Shown here one piece after another: positions 1-7,114 of a DNA stretch of 64,000 bases. Location: assembly GCF_039537705.1 (NCBI RefSeq), contig NZ_BAABBA010000001.1:1-64000 (forward strand), read 5' to 3'. The position numbers were made by a program, and so were the translations under genes. The notes beneath the pieces were generated by a model. The model was not told where the DNA came from and did no database searches. It worked only from the letters and a program-made list of their open reading frames with translations. This stretch comes from Georgenia daeguensis. GTDB lineage: Bacteria > Actinomycetota > Actinomycetes > Actinomycetales > Actinomycetaceae. The first letter of the stretch is position 1, and every line of letters begins with the position of its first letter.

Positions 1-2
1 CC

Positions 3-170
3 TTCGCCGTCACCCAACCCGAGCCCGGCATCTTCATCTGGCGCACCCCCTCCGGGCACACCTACCGGCGCGAACCCAACGGCACCGTCACCCTCATCGC
101 CGTCCACCACCCCCACCACGCCCAGCCCGAACCCCTCCACGACGAGAACGACGACCCACCACCCTTCTGA
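3..170 (+). CDS. DUF222/HNH endonuclease, C-terminal fragment
   Basis: Only the last 55 codons are in the window; the 5' part lies upstream. The readable end contains FIWRTPSGHTYRREP, the segment that follows the HNH nuclease motif in actinobacterial DUF222/HNH proteins, then an acidic, proline-rich tail ending PPPF. The full-length relative at 46948-49014 also ends in PPF. The catalytic motif itself is not visible, so the assignment rests on the tail pattern. These proteins form a large, multi-copy actinobacterial family of uncertain role. Confidence 0.6.
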   Translation, partial: FAVTQPEPGIFIWRTPSGHTYRREPNGTVTLIAVHHPHHAQPEPLHDENDDPPPF

Positions 171-318
171 TCGCCGGTGTGCGTCGATGACCGGAAATCG
201 GTGGACGGAGGCACGTCGGTCGGCGCAGACTTCCTCCATGCGACATTGATCTGACACAGACCCGCAGGTCCGTGGGCTCGCCCGCACCGCCACCGCATGG
301 GCGTTCGCGGCGGAGGCG

Positions 319-1458
319 ATGCCGCTCTACCCGCTCTACGCGCTGCTGTTCGCCGACGCCGGCTTGAGCGGTGCGGAGATCTCAGCGCTCTTCGCGATCT
401 GGTCCGCCGTCGCTGTCGTCGCCGAGGTGCCGACCGGCCTGCTCGCCGACCGCTTCTCACGGCGCGGCGCCGTGGTCGCCTCCTCGTTGCTCCAGGCAGC
501 CGCCTTCGCGCTGTGGGTGCTGGAGCCTACCTTCACGGCCTTCGCCGCCGGCTTCGCCCTGTGGGCCATCGGCGGAGCGTGCGCCTCGGGTGCCTTCGAG
601 GCTCTGCTCTTCGACGGCCTCGACGCCGCGGGTGCGCGCAAGCTCTACCCCAAGGTGCTCGGTCGCGTCGAAGCCGCCGCGCTCGTCGCCCAGGCGCCGG
701 CGGCACTGGCGGCGACCGGGCTGTTCGCGGTCGGGGGCTTCGGCCTCGTCGGAGCCGTGAGTGTGGCTATGTGCCTCATCGCGGCGGTCCTCGCGACCAG
801 GCTTCCCGCGACGCGCCACGGGCCAGCACCCGGCGACGAAACGCGAACCGCGCTGCGCGACGTCGTGAAGGACGTGCGCGCGACGGTCGCCAGGCGCGGA
901 GTTCGTGGTGCCGTCGTACTGGTCGCCCTGCTGCTGGCGGTCGACGGCCTCGAGGAGTACTTCCCACTGCTCGCCGCGGAGCAGGGTGTGCCGACCGTCT
1001 GGGTGCCGCTCGTCGTGCTAGTGATCCCGCTCGCCGGCGCCCTCGGCGCGTGGCTCGGCGGCCGGGCACGGCACGTGCCGGTCACCCGGCTGGCGCTTGT
1101 TCTCGCCGTCGGTGCCGCTCTTCTCGCCGTCGTCGGTCAGATCGCCCACCCGGCGGGCGTCGCTGTCGTCGCGGTGTTCTACGGGATCTACCAGGCGGTC
1201 CGGGTGATCTCGGAGGCCCGGTTGCAGGAGCTGATCCCGAGCCCGCACCGTGCCAGCATCACCTCGGTCGCCGGTGTCGGCAGCGAGGTCGCCACTCTCG
1301 GCGTCTACGGTGCGTGGGCATTCGGTGGGACGTCGGCGGTCGCGGCCGGCGTCATGCTTCTGGCCGTGGCCCTTCCTCACCTCCTCGGAGGGCGGGCCGC
1401 CCGCCGGGCTCCGGCGTCCCAGCCTGACGGGAGTCCGGCGTCCCGCGCGGACCAGTGA
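319..1458 (+). CDS. MFS transporter
   Basis: A polytopic inner-membrane protein of 379 residues with about 11-12 hydrophobic segments. GLLADRFSRRG at residues 40-50 is the MFS loop 2-3 motif, so it is a proton-coupled or facilitated exporter or importer of unknown substrate. The start is doubtful. The first ATG cuts into TM1, while the same frame is open upstream from 250 and encodes a plausible beginning of TM1 (RTATAWAFAAEA) without an ATG, GTG or TTG. The natural N-terminus may have been lost, or the start may be non-standard. The 3' end overlaps the convergent RNase Z gene by 107 nt. Confidence 0.8.
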   Translation: MPLYPLYALLFADAGLSGAEISALFAIWSAVAVVAEVPTGLLADRFSRRGAVVASSLLQAAAFALWVLEPTFTAFAAGFALWAIGGACASGAFEALLFDGLDAAGARKLYPKVLGRVEAAALVAQAPAALAATGLFAVGGFGLVGAVSVAMCLIAAVLATRLPATRHGPAPGDETRTALRDVVKDVRATVARRGVRGAVVLVALLLAVDGLEEYFPLLAAEQGVPTVWVPLVVLVIPLAGALGAWLGGRARHVPVTRLALVLAVGAALLAVVGQIAHPAGVAVVAVFYGIYQAVRVISEARLQELIPSPHRASITSVAGVGSEVATLGVYGAWAFGGTSAVAAGVMLLAVALPHLLGGRAARRAPASQPDGSPASRADQ

Positions 1459-2386
1459 CAGCCGCGGGCATGCCGGCCACGGGCATCCAGGCCCCGGACG
1501 GGACGGGGCGACGTCGGGGCAACGGGAAGTGATCCAGGTCCGCCGCCGCGACGACCTCCGCGCCGCCGGCGCGCGCCCGCGCCTGGGCGGCCAGCGCAGC
1601 GACGTCCGGGTAACGCGAGGAGAAGTGCGTTAGCACGAGCAGCCGGGCACCGCCGTCGCCGGCGATCGAGCCCGCCTGCCCGGCGGTGAGGTGCCGGTAG
1701 TCCGTGGCGAGAGCTGCGTCCTCGTCGGCGAACGTGCACTCGGTGACGAGCAGGTCCGCGCGGTCCGCGAGCTCCTCGGCGCCGATGCACGGCGCGGTGT
1801 CCATGACGAACGCGAAACGCTGGCCCGGCCGCGGAACGCTCACGTCCTCGAGCCGAACACGGCCCACCCGCCCCTGCCGCTGCAGCTCGCCCACGACCGG
1901 TCCGGACAGCCCCGCGGCCGCCAGTCGCTCGGGCAGCAAGGTCCGTCCGTCGGGCTCACGAAGCCGGTAGCCGTACGTCTCGACGCGGTGGTCCAGCGGC
2001 ACGACGTCGAGCCCGTCGGCGATCTCGCCGGCCGCGCCGTGGGGGTGCAGCCGCAGGTCCACCCCGCTTCCTGCGACGGCGACGAGGGCGCGCACGACCT
2101 CCTCGCCGGACGCGGGATAGTGCAGTTGCACGGGGTGGTCGACACCGTCGACGGCCATGCGGGACAGCACGCCCGGCAGGCCGAAGCAGTGATCGCCGTG
2201 GACGTGGGTGAGGCAGATACGGGTCACGCGCGAGGAAGCGACCCCCGCGTGGATCATCTGCCGCTGCGTGCCTTCGCCGGGGTCGAGCAGCAGACCCTCA
2301 CCGTCCCAGCGCAGGAAGTAACCGTTGTGGTTACGGGTCCGGGTCGGCACCTGGGAGGACGTGCCGAGGACGACGAGCTCGCGCAT
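1352..2386 (-). CDS. rnz: Ribonuclease Z (tRNA 3'-endonuclease)
   Basis: Cytoplasmic metallo-beta-lactamase-fold nuclease that removes 3' trailers from tRNA precursors. HVHGDH at residues 61-66 matches the zinc-binding HxHxDH motif, followed by CFGLPG. Later FVMDTAPC and the TYR-HLTAGQ region supply the remaining metal-site blocks. The ATG beginning MRELVVLGTSSQVPTR was chosen because family proteins begin there; the upstream extension in the same frame is not family-like. At 344 aa it is longer than the usual 300-320 because of a Pro/Gly/Arg-rich tail that is antisense to the end of the MFS gene. Confidence 0.93.
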   Translation of the reverse strand: MRELVVLGTSSQVPTRTRNHNGYFLRWDGEGLLLDPGEGTQRQMIHAGVASSRVTRICLTHVHGDHCFGLPGVLSRMAVDGVDHPVQLHYPASGEEVVRALVAVAGSGVDLRLHPHGAAGEIADGLDVVPLDHRVETYGYRLREPDGRTLLPERLAAAGLSGPVVGELQRQGRVGRVRLEDVSVPRPGQRFAFVMDTAPCIGAEELADRADLLVTECTFADEDAALATDYRHLTAGQAGSIAGDGGARLLVLTHFSSRYPDVAALAAQARARAGGAEVVAAADLDHFPLPRRRPVPSGAWMPVAGMPAAVTGPRGTPDSRQAGTPEPGGRPALRGGEEGPRPEA

Positions 2387-2516
2387 GCCGCGAGTCTGCC
2401 GCAGCGCCCCGACGAGGGCTCCGGGAGCCGCGGATTCTGGCCGGTCCGGGAACAAATCGGGAGCGCGCGCCGTTGAGCCTTATGTCACCCACCCACACGC
2501 AAGCGGAGGTAGCCCT

Positions 2517-2948
2517 TTGCCCACCAGCCAGCTCACGATGCCGATCGACCGTCCCGCCTCGTCCGGAGAAACGCCTCGCGGAGGGTGGCTCACCCGCCTG
2601 CTCCGCAACCGGCGGCAGGGGTACAGGAAGGTGCGTCCGCACCAGGCACGGCGGCTGATCGCCGACGGTGCCACCGTCATCGACGTCCGTGAGCCGGCGC
2701 ACTGGCGCGCAGGGCACATCGAAGGCTCGGTCAACATCCCGCTGACGAGGATCCTCGCTCGCAGGGGCGAGATCCCGCAGGGTGCCGTCGTGACGGTCTG
2801 CCGCTCAGGGCCGCGCTCGGCCCGTGCCGCCGAGCTCCTCGCCGCGCACGGCTACGCGGCGTACAACCTGCGGGGCGGCCTGCGCGAGTGGGACTACGCG
2901 GGCTACCCGCTCACCGACGCGTCGGGGGAGCCGGGCTTCGTCGCCTGA
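2517..2948 (+). CDS. Rhodanese-like domain protein
   Basis: A single-domain sulfurtransferase of 143 residues. VIDVREPAHWRAGHIEGSVN and VTVCRSGPRSARAA are the CH2A and active-site loop motifs, with catalytic Cys95 for persulfide formation. It is probably cytoplasmic: there is a basic N-terminal stretch (WLTRLLRNRRQGYRK) but no convincing signal peptide. I prefer the TTG start because GGAGGT at 2505-2510 lies 6 nt upstream; the in-frame ATG at 2538 is 27 nt from that site. The sulfur acceptor is unknown and neighbouring genes give no clue. Confidence 0.88.
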   Translation: MPTSQLTMPIDRPASSGETPRGGWLTRLLRNRRQGYRKVRPHQARRLIADGATVIDVREPAHWRAGHIEGSVNIPLTRILARRGEIPQGAVVTVCRSGPRSARAAELLAAHGYAAYNLRGGLREWDYAGYPLTDASGEPGFVA

Positions 2949-2961
2949 CCCCGCGCGAGCC

Positions 2962-2986
2962 CGGCGAGCTTTCTCAGAGCTCGCCG
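2962..2986. terminator. Hairpin between convergent genes
   Basis: CGGCGAGCT and AGCTCGCCG form a 9-bp perfect stem with a 7-nt loop. It lies between the rhodanese gene and the convergent M23 peptidase gene and includes the peptidase stop codon. There is no T-tract on either side, so termination activity is inferred only from stem strength and position. Confidence 0.45.
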
Positions 2987-3828
2987 ACGTCCACCGCGTC
3001 GAGGGCCTTCATCCAGCTCAGCGGCTCGGTCGTGGTGCCGCTGGCGTCGGTGTGGATCTCGAAGTGCAGGTGCGGCCCGGTGGAGTTGCCGTTGTTGCCG
3101 ACCCCGGCGATGACGTCACCGGCCTTCACCTTCTGGCCGGCCGTGACGTACAGGTCGTCCGGGTACATGTGGACGTACCAGCTCTCGAAGATCTTGCCGT
3201 CGACCTCGTGCTTGATGGTGATCATCGAGCTCGAGCGGCCGTCCTTGCCGTTGCCGACGTAGGTCACCTCGCCGTCGGCGACGGCGTGGATCGGGGTGTC
3301 GAGCGGGGCGGCAAAGTCGACGCCCAGGTGCTCGCCTCCCCAGCGCGGACCGTACTTCGAGGTCAGCCGGTAGTCACCGGCAGCGACGGGCATGACCACC
3401 TCGGGGGCCGGGGGCGGCGGAGGGGTCGCGGCCGCGATCTCGGCGGCGGCCTTCGCGGCGGCCTCGGCCTTCTCGGCCTCGCTGGGCAGCGGCTCGCGCA
3501 CCTGCACGCGGGAGGCGCGCTCGGCGGCGGCGCGGTCCTGGTCCGCCGGGTCCTCGACGAGGGCGTCCGACGTCGGAGCCTCCTTGGCGGCGGCCGCGAA
3601 GCCGGCGTCGAGCGTCTCCAGGGTGCTGGAGGTGGCCTTCGGGGCCGCCTCGCCCGCGGCGTTGGCGTCGTCGGAGTTTGAGGCGAAGACGGGCACGGCG
3701 ACCGTCAGGGCGCCGAGCACACCGAGTGCGCACGCCTTGACGGCGAGGCGGCTGCGGAAGTGCGACGTCGGCTCGGCGCGGTGGGCGCCGCGGGAGCGGG
3801 GGGTCGAGGTGCTGGCGCTGTCGGGCAT
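2974..3828 (-). CDS. M23 (LytM) metallopeptidase, membrane-anchored or secreted
   Basis: A 284-residue cell-envelope protein. After a basic N-terminus a hydrophobic segment (residues 28-49) acts as signal or anchor. An Ala/Glu-rich probable coiled stretch (EKAEAAAKAAAEI) and a proline linker follow, then a C-terminal LytM domain. HLGVDF and GPHLHFE supply the zinc ligands (HxxxD and HxH), so it should be an active peptidoglycan endopeptidase. The ATG was chosen as start. A TTG five codons upstream (3843) follows GGAGG closely and is a real alternative. Confidence 0.9.
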   Translation of the reverse strand: MPDSASTSTPRSRGAHRAEPTSHFRSRLAVKACALGVLGALTVAVPVFASNSDDANAAGEAAPKATSSTLETLDAGFAAAAKEAPTSDALVEDPADQDRAAAERASRVQVREPLPSEAEKAEAAAKAAAEIAAATPPPPPAPEVVMPVAAGDYRLTSKYGPRWGGEHLGVDFAAPLDTPIHAVADGEVTYVGNGKDGRSSSMITIKHEVDGKIFESWYVHMYPDDLYVTAGQKVKAGDVIAGVGNNGNSTGPHLHFEIHTDASGTTTEPLSWMKALDAVDVGEL

Positions 3829-4068
3829 GGTGCTACCTGTCAAGGATCCTCCAGGAACTGGACCGGCCTCGTGGGCCGTGCGGAGTGCCCGACTAGGCGT
3901 GGAGACGCGGACGGGCGTGCGCCGGGGAGGTGGTCCCGGCCGGATTGTCACGGAAGCGTAACGGTAGGGATCCCACGCCTCCTATGAACCCGGTCACGAT
4001 GAGCCGAGGATCACATCGGAGTTGGTGCGGCGCGCCCGGCGGGGTGTGGTAACGGACGGTGCGAGCGC

Positions 4069-4416
4069 TCAGGCCGACAGTGCGCGCCGCACCAGGTCGA
4101 CCGCCTCGTCCTGGCTCAGGCCGAGGGATCGCACGGTCGTCGCGTAGGTGCGGGCGGCGACCCGCGCCGCGCGCCCGGAGTCGTCGTCGGCCACGAAGGT
4201 GCCAGACCGGCCGCGGCCCTCGAGGAGGCCGTCACCCTCGAGCTCCCGGTACGCGCGGGCCACCGTGTTGGCCGCGAGACCGAGGTCCTCGGCGAGCCGG
4301 CGGACAGTGGGGAGCCGGTCGCCGGCACGCAGCTCGCCGGACTCGACCTGGGCGGTGATCTGCTCGCGCAGCTGCTCGAACGGCGGCACCGAGGACGTCG
4401 GGTCGACCTGGAGCAT
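4069..4416 (-). CDS. GntR-family regulator, YtrA-like
   Basis: A 115-residue repressor-type protein with an N-terminal winged helix (VPPFEQLREQI through TFVADD). RLPTVRRLAEDLGLAANTVARAYRELE is the classic GntR recognition helix region. The short C-terminus, without a ligand-binding UTRA or FadR domain, fits the YtrA subfamily, which usually controls ABC transporters. It is 40 nt downstream of, and co-oriented with, the cobalamin adenosyltransferase gene. Its target is not evident. Confidence 0.9.
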   Translation of the reverse strand: MLQVDPTSSVPPFEQLREQITAQVESGELRAGDRLPTVRRLAEDLGLAANTVARAYRELEGDGLLEGRGRSGTFVADDDSGRAARVAARTYATTVRSLGLSQDEAVDLVRRALSA

Positions 4417-4456
4417 CAGTTCCCCTCGCTGGCTCGGGCTCGGGACGGACGTGCGC

Positions 4457-5008
4457 TCACTCGTGGCTCGCAGGCTCCTCGGCCTCGCCCGCCGCGTGGC
4501 GAGCGAGGACGAACAGCAGGTCGGAGAGCCGGTTGAGGTAGGTCAGCGCGGGCCCCGCCACCTCGCGGCCACCCTCGCGGGCCGCCACCACGTGACGCTC
4601 CGCCCGTCGCGCGACCGTCCTGGCGTGGTCGAGCGCGGCGCTGGTCGGTGTCGCCCCGGGCACCACGAACACGGGCCGCAGGGGCCGCTCGGCGACGAGC
4701 TCGTCGATCATCCCTTCCAGCGCGGCGACCATCGACGGCGTCACGCGCGAGACGCCGTCGACGAGACGCCGTCGCCGCTCGGGGTGCGTGGCCAGGTCCG
4801 CGCCGACCACGAACAGCTCGCGCTGCAGCCCGAGCAGCCGCTCCGCGAGCTCCGCCTCCGCGCAGCCGGCACGGGCCACGCCGAGCACCGCGACCAGCTC
4901 GTCGACGTCCCCGTAGGCGTCCACCAGGACGTCGCCCTTGGAGGTCCGGCCGCCCAGGAAGAGGCCGGTGGAACCGTCGTCCCCGGTACCGGTGTAGATG
5001 CGCGCCAC
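4457..5008 (-). CDS. Cob(I)alamin adenosyltransferase, PduO type
   Basis: Transfers the adenosyl group of ATP to cob(I)alamin to make adenosylcobalamin. The N-terminal ATP loop TGTGDDGSTGL is complete. RTVARRAERHVV carries the conserved arginine/glutamate active-site helix, and LTYLNRLSDLLFVLAR is the C-terminal family signature. At 183 aa it has normal length. The GTG start was chosen because the family begins M-x-RIYTGTGD. It is divergent from the riboswitch-controlled B12 uptake operon, and its product is the cofactor of NrdJ encoded 7 kb away. Confidence 0.93.
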   Translation of the reverse strand: MARIYTGTGDDGSTGLFLGGRTSKGDVLVDAYGDVDELVAVLGVARAGCAEAELAERLLGLQRELFVVGADLATHPERRRRLVDGVSRVTPSMVAALEGMIDELVAERPLRPVFVVPGATPTSAALDHARTVARRAERHVVAAREGGREVAGPALTYLNRLSDLLFVLARHAAGEAEEPASHE

Positions 5009-5045
5009 CGGGGAAGCATCGCACCACCCCCGGCGTGGTGGACAA

Positions 5046-5165
5046 TGAACCCGAGAGAACAGCTGAACATCGTCCCGAAACCAGGGGAAGCCGGTCGAAA
5101 TCCGGCGCTGACCCGCAACCGTAGGCCGCCGCGAGGCGGCGAGCCGGAGTACCTGCTCGGGGCGT
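5046..5165 (+). promoter_or_regulatory. Cobalamin riboswitch
   Basis: The B12-box core is unmistakable: GGGGAAGCCGGTC, then GAAATCCGGCGCTGACCCGC, then AACCGT, near 5094-5131. A GC hairpin (GCCGCCGCGAGGCGGC) and GAGCCGGAGTACCTGCTCGG follow. CCCGAG at 5050-5055 pairs with CTCGGG at 5156-5161 to close the aptamer. It lies about 100 nt before a DUF4430 gene and the ECF transporter genes, so it should sense AdoCbl or a related cobalamin and adjust uptake. ACCTGCTCGG (5151-5160) can also pair with the Shine-Dalgarno region at 5249-5257. Confidence 0.93.
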
Positions 5166-5261
5166 GAGGCTCCACCCGTCGTGGTCTGCGGGCGAGCCCG
5201 GGCCCGGCGTGCGCGTACCCCGGGCGCGGGTCCGTGCGCGACCCTTGCCCGAGAGGTTCGC

Positions 5262-5984
5262 ATGTACCCCGCCCCGCCCCGCCCGAGCACGCCCTCGCTC
5301 AGCACGTCGCGCACCACGCCGTTCCGCCTCGTGCGCGCGGCCGGCTCCGCCGCGGCGCTCGCCGTCCTCGCGCTCGTGCCGGCGCTGCCGGCCCAGGCCA
5401 CCGCTCTCCCGGCCCAGGCCGGAGCCCCGGCCGACGTGAGCGGCACGGCCTGCGCCGACGACGCCGGCGTCACGGTCGTGGTCGACCTGACCGACCTCGG
5501 AGAGGACATCCGCGTCGGCTGCGCCGAGGGTGATCCGGCCACGGGCCGCGAGGCGCTGGAGAGCGCCGGCTTCACCACCGCCGACTCGGTGCCCGGCATG
5601 ATCTGCGCCGTCGACGGCCTCCCGGACCCGTGCCCCGAGGAGTTCGACGGCAACTACTGGGCCTACTTCTCCGCCGAGGCGGACGGTGAGTGGACCGCCC
5701 GCACCGAGGGTGCCGACACCGCCGACCCCGCGCCGGGCACGTTCGAGGGCTGGCGCTACAACGACGGTTCCGCCGGACCCGGCGTGACGACGGCGGAGCT
5801 GACGGCGACCGCGGCCGAGAGCACCGCCACAGCCGATGACACCGCAACGGCCGGCGACGCCGCGGACACGCAGGCCGCCGACGACGCCTCCGGCCCCTCG
5901 ACCGGGCTCGTGGTCGGGCTGGGCGCCGCGGCCGTCGCGCTGGTCCTCGCCGTCGTGCTGCTGCGCCGCCGGGGCCGGGCCTGA
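5262..5984 (+). CDS. DUF4430 (transcobalamin-C-like) surface protein
   Basis: A 240-residue exported protein, first gene of the riboswitch operon. It has a signal peptide with a cut near ALPAQA (about residue 45) and a compact domain with three cysteines and the signature NYWAYFSAEADGEW. A Thr/Ala/Asp-rich stalk, one TM helix (TGLVVGLGAAAVALVLAVVLL) and a basic RRRGRA tail complete it. NYWAYF-type domains are DUF4430, related to the C-terminal domain of transcobalamin. I infer an extracellular cobalamin-binding or presenting protein for the ECF system. GAGAGG sits 5 nt before the ATG. Confidence 0.8.
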   Translation: MYPAPPRPSTPSLSTSRTTPFRLVRAAGSAAALAVLALVPALPAQATALPAQAGAPADVSGTACADDAGVTVVVDLTDLGEDIRVGCAEGDPATGREALESAGFTTADSVPGMICAVDGLPDPCPEEFDGNYWAYFSAEADGEWTARTEGADTADPAPGTFEGWRYNDGSAGPGVTTAELTATAAESTATADDTATAGDAADTQAADDASGPSTGLVVGLGAAAVALVLAVVLLRRRGRA

Positions 5985-5998
5985 CGGACGCCGTCGCG

Positions 5999-7114
5999 AT
6001 GACCACCACCCGGGCCGCCACCACCCGCGCGAGCGCTGCGCCGCGGGTGGCGGCCGCCACCCGCGGCCGCCTGCACCCGCTCGGGTGGTGGGCCTGGGCC
6101 GGCGGCGTGGCGGTCGCCCTGACCCGCACCACCAACCCCGTGGTCGTGGTGCTGCTCGCGGTCGCGGTGGTCCTGGTCGTCGCCGTCCACCGGGACGGCT
6201 CGCCCTGGGCCCGCGCGTTCGGCGCGTACCTGGTGCTCGGCGGTGTCGTCATCACCGTGCGCCTGTTCTTCTACGTCCTCGTCGGCGTCGACGACGCCAG
6301 CCCGGTCGTGGTCGACCTGCCGGGCGTGCCGCTGCCGGAGTGGGCGGTCGGGGTGGAGCTCCTGGGCCCGGTGCACCTCTCCGGACTGCTCGCCGCCCTC
6401 TACGGCGGCCTCCGCCTCGCTGCGCTCATCGTCGCCTTCGGCGCCGCCAACGCCCTGGCCAACCCCAAGCGGGCGCTGCGCTGCCTGCCCGCCTCCCTGC
6501 ACCACCTCGGCACCGCCGTCGTCATCGCGGTGACCGTCACCCCGCAGCTGGCTTCCGCGGTCGGCCGCGTGCGCCGCGCCCAGCGGCTGCGTGGCCTCGA
6601 CGCCCGCGGCCCGCGCGCCGCCGCCGCCCGCCTGCTGCCCGTGCTCCAGGATGCCCTCGACCACGCCCTCGCGCTCGCCGCGTCGATGGACTCCCGCGGC
6701 TACGCCCGCACCACCACGCCGGGCGGCGACCGGCGGGTCGGGGTCGCCCTCGTCGTCGCCCTGCTCGCCGCCGTGCTCGGCACCTACGGCCTGCTCGACG
6801 GCTCCATGCCCGACTGGTCGGGACCGACCCTCCTCGCCGTCGGCGCCGCCGTCGCCGTCCTCGCCTCCGTCCTCGCCGGGCGCCGTGTGCACCGCACCCG
6901 GTACCGCCCCGACCCGTGGCGCGGCGAGGAGTGGGTCGTGGCCGGGTGCGGCGTGCTGGCCGCCGCCTGCGTCGTCGCCGGGGCGGCCCTGGAGCCGACG
7001 GCGATGACGGCCCCCGTCAGCCCGCCCGCCTGGCCCGCGCTGCCCCTCGCCGGAGCCCTGGCGGCCCTGGCGGCCGCGACTCCCGCCGTCCTGCGACCGA
7101 GGAGCGTGCGGTGA
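5999..7114 (+). CDS. ECF transporter T component (CbiQ/EcfT family)
   Basis: Integral membrane coupling subunit of an energy-coupling-factor importer, 371 residues with several TM segments. The cytosolic coupling region contains RAQRLRGLDARG and MDSRGYAR, matching the paired Ala-Arg-Gly helices that dock EcfT on its ATPases. It is 14 nt after the DUF4430 gene and overlaps the ATPase gene by 4 nt. It is longer than classical CbiQ (about 250) because of C-terminal hydrophobic segments. Cobalamin as substrate is inferred from the riboswitch, not from the protein. Confidence 0.88.
   Translation: MTTTRAATTRASAAPRVAAATRGRLHPLGWWAWAGGVAVALTRTTNPVVVVLLAVAVVLVVAVHRDGSPWARAFGAYLVLGGVVITVRLFFYVLVGVDDASPVVVDLPGVPLPEWAVGVELLGPVHLSGLLAALYGGLRLAALIVAFGAANALANPKRALRCLPASLHHLGTAVVIAVTVTPQLASAVGRVRRAQRLRGLDARGPRAAAARLLPVLQDALDHALALAASMDSRGYARTTTPGGDRRVGVALVVALLAAVLGTYGLLDGSMPDWSGPTLLAVGAAVAVLASVLAGRRVHRTRYRPDPWRGEEWVVAGCGVLAAACVVAGAALEPTAMTAPVSPPAWPALPLAGALAALAAATPAVLRPRSVR

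Noticed and set aside
3829..4068. Cyclic di-AMP (ydaO-type) riboswitch upstream of the M23 peptidase
   Set aside because: Such RNAs often precede actinobacterial wall hydrolase genes, but the conserved core sequence is not visible on the minus strand here.
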